The notes: generated by a model from the sequence alone, not told the origin. A stretch of DNA of 64,000 nucleotides from Loxodes magnus (GCA_946699065.1 CAMPDV010000359.1:62001-126000); one strand, 5' to 3'. Counted from the first letter of the stretch, positions 45,580 through 56,710 are shown. Program-made: numbers and translations.

Positions 45580-48500
45580 TCATTCATGCTCTCAGTTGTA
45601 CACTATCATAATGTAGAATTGATGCTTACATCCTATGTTGTTATAACCTGAACTTACCCCCTTATAAATACTTTTACACATAAATATACATTCTATAAAA
45701 AATAATAATAAATAGTAACTTACCACCTAATTAAGATAATATTAAAAAACGACTACGATCTAAACCAAGAGAATTATAGAACCTTTTACAAGCTATAGTT
45801 AAAATAAACTATTTCACTCTAAATAGAATAATAAAAGGCAATTTACTAACTATAGTTTTAAGAATATTAAATGCCAACTTACTCACTATAGTTTTAAAAA
45901 TATTAAACGCCAACTTACTCACTATAGTTTTAAGAATATTAAACGCCAACTTACTCACTATAATTTTAAGAATATTAAATGCCAAACTTACATCCTATAG
46001 TTTTAAGAACATTAAATGCAAAACTTACAATCTATAATTTTAAGAATATTAAACGTCAAATTTACCAGCTATAGTTTAAAAGAATTAAATGCAAAACTTA
46101 CATCCTATAGTTTTAAGAATATTAAATGTTAAACTTACTCACTATAATTTTAAGAATATTAAATGCCAAACTTACATCCTTAGTTTTAAGAATAGTAAAT
46201 GTTTACTTACAGACTATATTTTGAAGAATAATAAATTTCTAAATTACCAGCTATAGTTTTAAGAATATTAAATATTCATTTACCGTCTATAATTTTAAGA
46301 ATATTAAATCTCAAACATACTAACTAATTTTAAGAATATTTAATGCCAACTTACTCACTATAGTTTTAAGAATGTTAAATATCAAACTTACAGTCTATAG
46401 TTTTAAGAATATTAAATGTTAAACTTACCCCCTATAGTTTTAAGAATATTTAAATTTCAAACTTACAGACTATAGTTTTAAGAATATTTAAATTTAAAAC
46501 TTACAGACTACAGTTTTAAGTATATTATATTTCAAACTTACCCCCTATAGATTTAAGAATATTAAATATCAAGCTTACCAGCTATAGTTTTAAGAATATT
46601 AAATGTCAAACTTACCTTCTATATTTATAAGTATATTAAATGTCAAACTTACCAGCTATAGTTTTACGAATATTAAATGTCAAGCTTACCAGCTATAGTT
46701 TTACGAATATTAAATGGAAAGCTTACACACTATAATTTATATAGTATTAAAATGTCAATTTTACTTTCTAAAATTTTACGGATATTAAATATCAAACTTA
46801 CAGACTATAGTTTTAAGAATATTAAATTTCAAACTCACTCTCTATAGTTTACAAATATTAGATTTTAAACTAACCCCCTATAATTTTAAGAATATTACTA
46901 TCTATATTTTTAAAGAATATTAAATATCAAACTTACCTATAAAAAATTATAAAATTTACTTTCTGTAAAAGAATTATGTGTCGAAATTTGTCGTACTTCC
47001 TATATAGTGATTAGAAATTAACCAAGTTCTTAAATGGTAACAGAATCACTTACAACCTGTAAATAAATTATTCAAAATAGAACTTACTCAATTGCATTTT
47101 AATACTATCTCCATTCCCTATATTATTCTAAGTTATTGTTTCGTAGTTTTTCAAGATTTTTTTGTTCTTTAGTAAGTCCAAATCGAGATTAAATAAATTA
47201 ATTTTTTATTCAATCTAATTCTTAATCTACTAGATGGTAATATCTTATTTGACCTCGAGCTTTAATGTCAACTTGTTAGGCGATACTATTGTTATGGAAA
47301 TGTTCTAGTTCTAATTTTTTTACTACATAATTTGCTAAGACTATTAAAGATGCAAAATTTTTTATTAAGATGGCAGTTATTAAGAAAATTAGATCTAACT
47401 CTTTTACTATTGAATCTAAGTGCTTGTTATCGAATTCAACAGTGTCTTAAGACTCTAATTTGATTTTTTTATTTTATCACTCTGTGACTACTAAAGCTAA
47501 CTTTATTGCTATTATGTTTGCTCCTATAGTTAGGTTTTATTATTTTATAGCTTTTAGATTTTGCTTTATTTATTCAATATATCTTTATTTAATTGCTATA
47601 TTTCAATTTAAAATTATTTGATTTCACTCTCTTTATCGAATATATTTTATGATTATTTTTAAAGTTAAGTTTAAAATTTATTTTCTTACTTAGTCATTTA
47701 TTCTTATAAGCTTCTTATATTATTCTACATTTCGGTGATTACTTATTCCTTTTATAAATATAATTCTTAACTTTATAAGAATGTATTATTATCAAAAAGC
47801 TCTGTATCATTAACTAGTTATTCTAAAATAAAAGCGTTAAGTTCCTACTTTTATAAGCAACTTAAATTTTAACTAGGTACTGTTCAAGTTTATTAAGCCA
47901 CACTTTAAATTAACTTTTGGCCCTACTCGGCTTTCTTTTAGAATCTTTCATAGGGTATTTCTTAATTTTCTTGAAGTTTTTAGATGCAAGAAATAGTTTT
48001 TATTAGTTTAAGTAAGTTCTATTCAAATAGGGATGAAACTCTTGTAATATTCTTGATTTGCTCTTATGATTTTCTTTTTGCTATAATAATAACTCTCTTA
48101 ATGAGACTTTTAGTGACTTCTTCTATTTCTTTTTATTGTTTTTCTTTCAGTGATTAAGTTAGTTTAAAACAAGTATTCATCTTTTCAATCTTTTAATTTA
48201 AATCTTCTTGGTGACTCTATAATTCTTACATTTTCTGCTTTTTAAAGTTTTATACTGATTAATCGTATTCTGATTATGTTTAAATTTCGCAATTTCTATG
48301 GGTTTCTTCCCAGCAGCTTATACAAATTAATTTTGAATGAACTTCTCAAGCCATTTTAGTTTTCTTGTTATGAGTGATACACTAAGTCACAGTTACTTGT
48401 CTTTTAATTTCTTCATTCTTCATATTTGTTTTTACTCTCGATCAGTCTATTTTGTATTTATTTTCAGCATTACAAATAGCACATTTAAAGGGAAATTCGT

Positions 48501-48714
48501 GAAGGGACTTATTGATAAGACATGGATAGCAAGAAAGATGACCGCATTATTGAGTCAGAGGAACTTGCTCTGAGTTGTAAGGATTATGACAAATAGGGCA
48601 AGTATTTTCATGGTTTTCAATTTCAGAGCAGGTATTTTCAGGGGAGATATATACAGAGGAGGAATTTTCAGAGGTTTCTTCAGGAGGGGTAACTTCAGGT
48701 GAGCTATTTCCCAT
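45580..48714 (-). CDS. RING / B-box-like / coiled-coil protein with C-terminal ubiquitin-like domain and micro-exon tail
   Basis: ATG at 48714. The first exon (48714-47088, 1627 nt) encodes 542 residues in one frame. Residues 39-81 are a C3HC4 RING: Cys39, 42, 57, His59, Cys62, 65, 78, 81 (TCPICHNPY, QCGHLSCYPCL, CAIC). A B-box-like cluster follows (QCITHNKK, CISCWEETHRNC), then about 300 residues of Gln-rich coiled coil. Residues about 472-542 match ubiquitin: ITIVSPNKLTLKLEVKQDIT, IQQIKNQIEQK, GDSIKMQL, the last aligning with the final strand before the RLRGG tail. The exon ends in phase 1 at GTAAGT. The transcript then enters the array of 43 small introns (45603-47087), which would add 132 coding nt, and a last exon with TGA at 45592-45594 or 45580-45582. 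Probable ubiquitin ligase (inference). Confidence 0.75.
45603..47087 (-). other. Array of 43 tiny introns separated by one-codon micro-exons
   Basis: Minus-strand GT...AG units, 5' to 3': 47057-47087, 47029-47053, 47000-47022, 46963-46996, 46937-46959, 46902-46936, 46878-46898, 46842-46874, 46805-46838, 46768-46801, 46730-46764, 46693-46726, 46656-46689, 46619-46652, 46582-46615, 46545-46578, 46508-46541, 46470-46504, 46432-46466, 46395-46428, 46358-46391, 46324-46354, 46287-46320, 46251-46283, 46214-46247, 46179-46210, 46142-46175, 46105-46138, 46069-46101, 46032-46065, 45995-46028, 45958-45991, 45922-45954, 45886-45918, 45850-45882, 45819-45846, 45793-45809, 45760-45789, 45727-45756, 45693-45723, 45661-45689, 45633-45657, 45603-45629. 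Lengths 17-35 nt. Of the intervals, 39 are exactly 3 nt, one 6 (47023-47028), one 9 (45810-45818), one 0 (46936/46937). The 3-mers vary: CTG and TGA five times each; GGG, TCT, GAT four; AAA, TTA two; thirteen others once. Central units share GTAAGTTTGACATT...CTTAAAACTATAG; end units do not. Confidence 0.85.
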
Positions 48715-49059
48715 TTTTTAAATTTAATTTAAATATCATAATTTAAATGAATTTATAAAATAAATTTTTTACCTAAAATCTAAAAAATTACTTAAAATGT
48801 GATTTTCAGAGCTTTTATTAACTTGGAAAAAGATAAATTTATAAATCCATGATCAAATAATAGAATCTAACTGCATATTAATAATTTAGCTGAATTTATT
48901 AGACTAGATTTAGAAATAACGCTGAAAGCAAAATTACATTATAATTTTAAATTTCAGTAAACCTTATTAAATATAGAGTTTTTATGATGGATTTCATAAA
49001 TTTCATTATAATTATTTTAAAGAATAAATGCTTATAAATTAATTTGCTTAGAGATGTGA

Positions 49060-49480
49060 AAAATATCTTTATATAGTTCTTTTAAGTTCTGTAGCAGTTT
49101 TTTATCTTAATATAGTTACAAATTACTGCTACTAAATCTTTACTTTGCTTAAATACTTCGAAGCTTTTAACAAGAATATTTTCTTCCTTTTTAAGATTAT
49201 CTAGGTATATATTTGATTAATCGTTCATGATGTCTAAGAGAGCATGGGATAATTTTATTTCATTCTTAAATAGCAATAAGGCTTTACAATTTACTTTTCT
49301 AAGGTTTCTACTTTTATTTCTAGGAAAAGAGAAAATGTTTTTTTTCCATCAAGCTTTTCAGACTTAATCAAACTTTTTTTGGACTCGGAAAAATAAAATG
49401 CATAGTAAGCGACACTCAGAGTTTGAATTTTAGCAAAATGAGTGATTTCTATAATTGAAAATATCTAATAAAAGTAATTA
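49060..49480 (-). pseudogene. Possible coiled-coil coding fragment
   Basis: The minus strand reads LFLEIKVETLEKQ in one frame. In another it reads KALLLFKNEIKLSHALLDIM and LDNLKKEENILVKSFEVFKQ. These are helical, charged segments unlike the surrounding AT-rich DNA. A frame change lies between. It is upstream of the RING gene on the same strand and could be a remnant of a related coiled-coil protein. No domain recognised. Confidence 0.3.
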
Positions 49481-50616
49481 AAAGTTAATCTTTGACTAAA
49501 TGAAAAAGCCTGTGGAAAAAATAAATTATGTCTTCTAATCATTTTCATCTAATCACTTTGCTTATCAAAGTGATTAAATAAAACAGTAAAGATTCTAATT
49601 TTTTGAAATAGAGCTACATTAAAAAAATTCTAGATTAGATAAAGAAGAAAAAAATTTAATTTAGAGAGTGTAAAAATTGATATCTCATTAAAAGTTAATT
49701 TACCAATGAAGTAACAATAAAATCTGAGATTGATGGTATGAAGATTTTCTAAAATTAAGAGATTAAAATAATAAGGAAATATTATGACTCAAGCGATTAA
49801 TTTGAAAACTGGAAGCTTACATTTAATTTAAAGCATTGAAATAACTTCTATATTGCTTTACTTTTTCAGCCTAATTATAAAGAATAACTACTTTAAGTAG
49901 TCAATTTAATAGATTCTTTATATGTATTTTTAATATTCAAACCTTTCTAGTTATTTAGTCTTAGATTTTAATACTTTATATCTATATTATATAGATTGAA
50001 CTAGTTACCTTAGAAATTACCAAAGCTATTTGATGCTAATAATGTAATGAATTTTTAGATTTGAAGGATATAACTGAGGCATTAATCTTCTCACAAGTAG
50101 TTTTAATTCTAAGTTGCTTATTCTTCTTTTTTGTAACTATAACTAGAGTTAAAATTATTCTAGTTATATGAAGTTTTGTTCATTAAGAAAATAAATAGGT
50201 ATGGTACACTTATTTGATAACCTGTATGCAATCCTAACGATAAATTAGATAAAGCTATAAAGATTATTTCCTTTCTTATTTTCCTGCTTTATTTACATTA
50301 AGTTACGATATTTATGCTGTACAACACTATTTTAGTTTATACCTTTTGATAAAATTTAGACTTTATATACTTTTAGCTAATTTATCTAGAACCAGAGTTC
50401 TTGAGAAATTCTAATTGATATAGGTCTAATCATATAAAGTAAAATTTATTTAGGGAATTAAATTATTTTCTCTTATGTTATTTGCTTTGCTTATTGTAAT
50501 TTAAAAAAGAAACAATTGGCATTTCCCATCTATTAAACCTATAATTTCTAAACTTTTATTTTAATAATAAATTTAAAAAAACAGCATTAATTATTAAATA
50601 CTAATTTTTAATCATT
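49481..50616. other. AT-rich stretch, nothing recognised
   Basis: Contains a TCACTTTGCTTATCAAAGTGA hairpin-like word near 49555. Nothing else stands out. Confidence 0.45.
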
Positions 50617-50630
50617 TTATTATATATTTT

Positions 50631-51148
50631 TTAAAACCGCCATAGTTGTTCGAAGGTGAACAACAAGGTCATCTTCATCAGAGGTTGGGGAAGTTAAGTA
50701 CCCATAATCGACTTTATGTCTTCCTCTGCTTTGGTTTGAACTTGAGACATAAGATTCTTAGACCTTCGACACTGATTTGGCTTGGCTTGGCTTAGTTTAG
50801 CTTAGTTTAGTTTTAATTCTGGAACGAAAAAGAAATAATATTGCGAGCTTCATCAGAGGTGGGGAATTTAAGTACCCATAATTGACACATGTCGTCCTCT
50901 GCTTTGGTGATGCAATGAGACACAATTCTGCCATGTCCTTGGACCTCCAACAAGTAGATAAGATTACGAATATTCTTAAATTATATCAGTATTGAACATT
51001 TTTATCAGTACTGAATAATTATACCAGTATTGAACAAGGTCTACCAGTATCTGATAATTTTATCAGTAAAAAATTCTTGTCAGTATGAAACATTTTTTTT
51101 AAGAGCTGCGCACCAATGAGAGTGCTATGCGCTCTATAATCAAATTTA
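50631..51148 (+). mobile_element. SINE-like element S1, copy c
   Basis: Same body as copy b, including the duplicated TTCATCAGAGGT...CTCTGCTTTGG block (second unit about 50848), and the same hairpin tail (AGAGTGCTATGCGCTCT near 51119) before ATTT repeats. The stem carries a C-to-T change at the loop edge. It is flanked by TTATTATATATTTT on both sides (about 50617-50630 and 51149-51164), read as the target duplication. Element S3 begins immediately after. Confidence 0.75.
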
Positions 51149-51165
51149 TTTATTATATATTTTAA

Positions 51166-51490
51166 ATAGGGAGAAGCAATCATCCACTGAGATTACTTAA
51201 ACAAAAATACCAGCAAATATTTCAGGAGTGATGAACTGAACAAGGATCCGGAAGGAGTCAAGCAAGAAAGAACTGGAACGTTGAGTAGCGGTTGATGAAA
51301 CATGCCAGACGATTAGGCCTCTTGGAGCATCACTCCGAACATACTCTATTGAAGTCAGAATTTCCAAGGGAATGAAGCACTGAAGGAAACATCCAATGAG
51401 AAATTTTTATTAGCAATAAATAAAATTAAATTAAAGAACTGCGCATTATTGAGAGTACCACGCGCTCTTTAATCCAATTTATTTATTAAC
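51166..51490 (+). mobile_element. SINE-like element S3
   Basis: The body begins TTTAAATAGGGAGAAGC and is unrelated to S1 internally. The 3' tail (51435-51488) has the same plan: GAACTGCGCATTATTGAGAG, then ACCACGCGCTCTTTAATCCA and ATTT repeats. The tail hairpin is weakened by two changes. It is placed head-to-tail directly behind S1 copy c. Confidence 0.55.
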
Positions 51491-52854
51491 TTTACTAAGA
51501 AATGTAATTTAGCTTAATTATAAATACAAATCAAGAAAATAAGTTTATAGAAGGAAATACTATATTAATAATTATATTACAGCTAATAATTAGTAGTTAT
51601 AAATGAGCAAATTTTTATAAAATTTAAGTTACCTGAAATTTTAGTTTTAATTAGATTGAAATATTTAAATAGAATCAAATTTTTAAATAACAATAAATAA
51701 TATAAGAACTTACTACAATTAAATTCTAAGAATATTAATAAAACTGACTTTAATTTTAATTACATATCTATAATTCTTTAAGCATCTCAGAAGCATTTTT
51801 AAAACAGATTACTTATATTTTAATATTTTTTGAATTTCAAATGTAAAAAAATATAGCCAGATTTAGCTTTAAGTTGAGAAAAAGGAGTAGAAGATAAAAT
51901 AACAAATTGTTAAATAGTTTTTAAAATTTTAAGAAGGTTTCATTTAAGCAGTAGTATTAAGCTTTAGACTTATAAAAATTATTGCTTGACAGATAATGAA
52001 AATTTTTGCAAATTTGTTGTTGAAAACTCGAACTTAAAGAGGATAATAATAAAATCGAGAAAATGGGTAAAATTTAAAAAGATGGCTAATAAACTGGAAA
52101 AGAGACTATCAGATCCTGTTAAATAATAATATTGATTGGTAAAATAAGAATAATTCAGTAATATATTTTTATACAATATTTCTATAATTAAATAGTCAAA
52201 TAATGTTAAATTCAAGACTTTTTTGATTTTTTAATATTTATATTGAACTCAAAACATAATTAAGTAAAAGGAAAAGTTTTTTAAATTTTTTAATTATTAA
52301 CTATTTATTAATTTTTACTTTTATAAGTATTTTTTATAAAAATTTTTAATTTATTAAGATTTCAACTTTTTTTCATTTAGTAGTTAGCTAATTTTTATTT
52401 TCCAGACAAAATCGAGATTTAATAAGTGATTATATGATTTATCTTAAATTTTAGTTAAAATATTTTAATTATTGTTTAAAATAACATTTAAAATGTTCAA
52501 ATTTTTTTAGTTATTCTAACTATTTTTATAAGTTTTTAATTTTAATTTTTTAATATTTAGTTTAGTTTCTTATGCAATACTAAGAAATTTTTATATCATA
52601 TATTTTATAAATTTTTATTCAACAAAATGAGATATTAATTTTCCCCAATTTTTATTTTATTTAAACCGTTTTTCTTAATTAGATATTTAATTAAATGAAG
52701 TTATATTAAATATTTGCAAATTATATATTTTTAAATCTTCTTTTTTGTCTTTTTATTATTTAAATAATACTAATTTATTTATGTTGGTGCTAAGTTGAGT
52801 TATTTATATCAAATTAATTCTATCTATTTTTAAATTTTTTTAAATTTCTCCTTT
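51491..52854. other. AT-rich stretch, nothing recognised
   Basis: Both strands were read in the altered code. Some Lys/Gln-rich frames exist near 51850-52180 on plus but show no motif. Confidence 0.4.
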
Positions 52855-53786
52855 TCAATATTATTTCTGTTACTTATTATTGATAGCAGTGTGAAATTTC
52901 TCCAATGCTACCTTCTAATATCTTTTTTTCTTTAATTAATTAATTTTAACTTTAAGAGTATATGAACATCTTTAATTGTAAGATTTGCTTCTTTCAATCA
53001 AAGACATGTTAAAGTCTATAAAAAACACAGTTTGGCAATCTCTCTTCTTTTGCTTATTTGACTTGATTTTAGCTCTTCCGATCTCTTCTAGAGTATCTAA
53101 GAATTAAATTCTAAAAGATAGAAGCTTTCTATTAAAATTTTTTTATCTAAAGATCTAAATATTTTAATTATTTTCTAAAGAATTAATTGATGGATATCTG
53201 ATCATGAAGCATAAGTCTTCTTATATCATGATTCCCAACCTTCTGTTAAAATCATTCTCTAAAGTTTTAACAAAACAAACATATAATAATATGTTCAAAT
53301 ATGTCATATTCTCCACATTGACATTTTGGATTGTCGATAGAGAAAAGGCGATCTTATAAATCCTTCAGAACATTGTAATACTAGATTCTCATTTTATATA
53401 TGTTATTAATTTCTCTTATGTAATGCTTATTCAATTTTTGAAATGTTATTTCTGGAAAATAAGTAAAATTAGGAAATTATTAAGCAAAAATATTAGCTAT
53501 ACTTATTCTTTTAATTCTTTGAATCAAACCTCTATAAAATCTAGCTTTTATTTAGTTATTAGCATGTTTAGCAAACATTTTTATATTTCTGTTTATATTT
53601 TATCACTTAAATCAATATTATAAAGCTGGGTCATTTTCATCACGTCATTATAGTATTAGTATCCTCCTTTTCAGTTATTTTCAAATATTCTTCCAATTGT
53701 CGAATTAATTTTTTCCAAACCTTCTTTTCTAATTTTATAAAAATTTGAAAACATTAAAGATATAATATGATAATTCATTTTTAAAA
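52855..53786 (-). mobile_element. LINE ORF2 3' fragment
   Basis: One minus frame reads RFYRGLIQRIKRISIANIFA, then PEITFQKLNKHYIREINNIY. The C-terminal finger is NPKCQCGEYDIFEHIIICLFC (Cys-x-Cys...His...Cys), as in the LINEs at 20.5 kb and 37.1 kb. A basic helical tail closes at TGA 52855-52857. No endonuclease or palm motif precedes it, so the copy is 5'-truncated. The plus frame 53423-53623 is a shadow. Confidence 0.65.
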
Positions 53787-53791
53787 TGAAT

Positions 53792-54295
53792 TCAGGTTTC
53801 TAGTCGACCAATTAGGTAATCCGATGCAGTCATGTCTGCATTGCAAGTACTCTTGCAATAGATGCCACCACAAACAAGTAAGGACGGGCCCATTGTATGA
53901 TACTCCTTACTTGTTTGAGGATTCTCTCTATCGATTCGAGAGGTCGACATGATTGAACTGAAATCCAGATCTCAAAGATATCCTGATTTTACATGTCGCT
54001 ATTCTGATCAGGAATTAGGAAACTTTAAAGGCGAGGTTGAGATTAAAATAATTATTACTTAGAAGAATTAACCTAATTGAGTCATTTGACGCAAATATTG
54101 GAAAGTTCTCTAATCCCTTTTAACTCCAGCCTTTGGAAGGATACAAGAATTTGAAGAGTGGAGGCAATCAATTTTGATTATAAAAACGAAGAGAAGAAGA
54201 CAAGAATCAAAGAGACCAGATGAAGCTAGAAGCATTTCTAGCCTATTATTAATAATTAAATTTGGTTTTTTATTTTTTTGTAATGAACCGGACAT
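53792..54295 (-). CDS. Possible 167-residue ORF, unknown
   Basis: ATG at 54295, at the inner edge of arm 2, opens MSGSLQKNKKPNLIINNRLE and stays open to TGA 53792-53794. It reads one TAG-type and several other altered codons, including two TGA as Trp. The last third contains CGGIYCKSTCNADM. The same DNA forms strong hairpins (53803-53948), so an RNA role is an alternative. No homologue recognised. Confidence 0.25.
53803..53948. ncRNA. Candidate multi-branched structured element
   Basis: A closing stem GTCGACC (53803-53809) / GGTCGAC (53942-53948) encloses four consecutive hairpins. These are ATGCAG/CTGCAT (53824-53829 with 53836-53841), TTGCAAG/CTTGCAA with a 4-nt loop (53841-53847 with 53852-53858; the first base overlaps the previous stem), a 14-bp perfect stem (53871-53884 with 53904-53917) and CTCTC/GAGAG (53924-53928 with 53938-53942). 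GC content is well above the surroundings. It matches no known snRNA, SRP, RNase P or telomerase RNA motif that I could recall. Either strand could be transcribed. Confidence 0.35.
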
Positions 54296-54389
54296 GAAAA
54301 TGAAATACTGAATAAAAAATGTTCTTCTATTTTATTATTTTCTGAAGATTTTTTTGATCTAAAGAAAAAGGAGAGAAAAGTTGGAAAAA

Positions 54390-54429
54390 ATTTAGAGAGT
54401 CCGAAGTACTATCATTACACCATAGGACT
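54390..54429 (-). pseudogene. 5' half of a tRNA-Gln-like gene (arm 2)
   Basis: Same sequence as 40816-40855 in arm 1, including the extra CT in the anticodon loop and loss of the 3' half. Confidence 0.5.
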
Positions 54430-55461
54430 TCAGAGATTTATATATCATGCAATTGCATAAAAAAGGCAAACAGTTAATAATCTTCGCTTTAAAATGATTT
54501 AAATTATAAATTTTGAAAATATGCATACTAATAATCACTATACAAAACAATTTAATTTAAATTACTATGACTATCTTAATATCTTATTTCTATCTACTTA
54601 TATCATCTTCTAAGTGTTTTTGATAGTATTTGCTTGTATATTATTTATAATAAGATTAGCTATTTTTAAATTATATTTAATTTATTTTTATATCTTGTGC
54701 TTTATTTAAATACTTAATCTTCTTGAACTAAAAAAGTAACTTAAATTTAATTTATATTCTTAAAATAAGACAAATAAGCAAGTAAAAATGACTAATAAAC
54801 TTTTAAATTTAACTCCCATTTAAATAAATAAAATAGAGTAAAAAGTAAATTTATTATTTAGAAATTGTTCGATAAAAAGCATTAACTTTATTCATAAACT
54901 AGCTTTGAAAATCTTGGTTTTCATAAGATATTTAAAAAATCTATTTGATTTATAATAAAAAACCATAAAACTAAGTTAAAAATAAGCAAAGATATATATT
55001 AAATTTATTAAAATTTATTATTATCTTCTATTTGAATAACCGCAAATATAAACTTAATTTAATTTATTTTTATTTGCTTTAAAAATAAATTAATCCAAAT
55101 TATAGCAACATAGTAAATTTAAGGATTAAAGAAAAATAAGAATTAATTTAGTAAAATAGAGGAAAAAATAAAGATACAAATTAACATTTTCCTCTATATG
55201 TTGTAGAAATAGCCTCAAATAAAGAAAGATATCCTTTTAACTAAAATTTATTATTTAGCCACTCACAAAAAATTTATTAATTAGAGTTGTTATATAGTGA
55301 GTTTCAAAGAGATCATTAACATAAGTTTATTTTTATACTTTTTTTATAAAAATGAATCTAAAATTTTAATATTAAATAACTTGAAAATTTCAAACTAATT
55401 AGGCTCTAAATTCATCTAAATCTATACATAGGAAATTAAACATTGTAAAAAAAGAAAAAAA

Positions 55462-55913
55462 TAGTAATAGATTAACGTGACTTCAACATCATTAGTTTTG
55501 TCACGAATCAAAAGTTTGTTAAGTTTAAAAAATTAATCTTCTACTTTAAATTTCTATTCTTCGTTATCCTATCTCTTGATAAATCTGAATCTTTTCTTTC
55601 TCAGTATCTCTTTTGTTTCGAATCCTAACCGGCTTCTGTTGAAATTACTTACTACCGCTTGAATTTAGGGAACATTCTAAGTGCTTTAAAATAATTTTTT
55701 TCTGAATATTCTGCAATCTTGTGTGCATCACAACTTGTTTAAATTATACCATTATTTTTGGATTTCGTATTCCTGCTTTTTTAATAACTGCCAACAATCT
55801 CTTATCTTGAGCCCATTTTTTTAAGTATCAGCATACGATTTTTGTTTTCCTGATAGTAAATTACTATGGTATATTTCTTCTATGTCCATCGGATCGTTTC
55901 CTTGATTTTGCAT
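55462..55913 (-). pseudogene. Hypothetical ORF MQNQGNNPMDIEE (arm 2 copy)
   Basis: Counterpart of 39329-39780 with the same start and the same mixed-frame structure, plus a few substitutions. See the arm 1 entry for the segments read. Confidence 0.35.
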
Positions 55914-56237
55914 GATCTAAGAAACCCAATTTTCACAAATTTACTGATTTTATTATCGAAAAATCTCTAATTTTGTTTTTTCGCTTAAATTCTCTAATTA
56001 ATTTGTTCAGTCGAAGGAATAAGATGAAGTTACATGCTAATCTCTTTGCTATTGATGTGAATTCCAGTGATGTTATTCTATAGGACTATTATATTTCTTT
56101 ATAGCTCTTGAATCGAATATTATAGCTTTTGGTTCTCACTTAAGAGAAATTCCAGATAGATTAAGTAATCATTTTGAGCTTTGCTTAACTAGATAAGTGA
56201 TGATTACTTTTTGGGACCATTTTTTTATAATAGAAAG

Positions 56238-56710
56238 ATGTTTATATGTAAAATGCTTCACAAAGAAACATAAAATTTAATATTAAAGAATTGGAAATTA
56301 AAGGATATGAAAGTAGTTCGTGCATCATGTGAAGTAACTCTATTCTTTAAATGCCACTATGGAGAAAGATAATTTAATGTAATGATAGATTTGAATGGAT
56401 GAAATAAGTTTAGAGCATATTCACTTGAATATGATGTAGCAGGAAGAGTATGGGATAGAGTAGCAATGAAAATGAAAATTGAAGATATACATTTAATATA
56501 TTTTAATTTGTATTTAAAAGTATATTTATTAAATGTAAATAATACATTATCTATTATTAAATACTGCTATAAGGTTAGACTTGGTATATATAAGCGAAAG
56601 ATAAATAAAAATAATTTCAGTAGTTGCTCATAAAATAGAAGAAGGTAAGAAAGAGTATTTTGATAGTGAAGAAGAATTGGATTAAGAGATTAGTTTATTA
56701 GCTTTGTTTT
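56238..56710 (+). CDS. Unknown protein with 37-nt intron (arm 2 copy)
   Basis: ATG 56238; exon 1 is 346 nt, ending in phase 1. Intron 56584-56620 (37 nt, GTATAT...TTCAG) differs from arm 1 by one base inside the intron. Exon 2 continues VVAHKIEEGKKEYFDSEEEL. Splice sites and exon lengths match arm 1 exactly, which supports a real gene. The stop codon remains unclear. Confidence 0.5.

Noticed and set aside
45840-46960. CRISPR array or ordinary minisatellite reading of the 37-bp repeats
   Set aside because: Spacers of 3 nt rule out CRISPR. A plain minisatellite does not explain preserved GT and AG or the 3-nt rule in the non-repetitive flanking units.
53423-53623. Short plus-strand frame
   Set aside because: Antisense of the LINE ORF2 C-terminal region.
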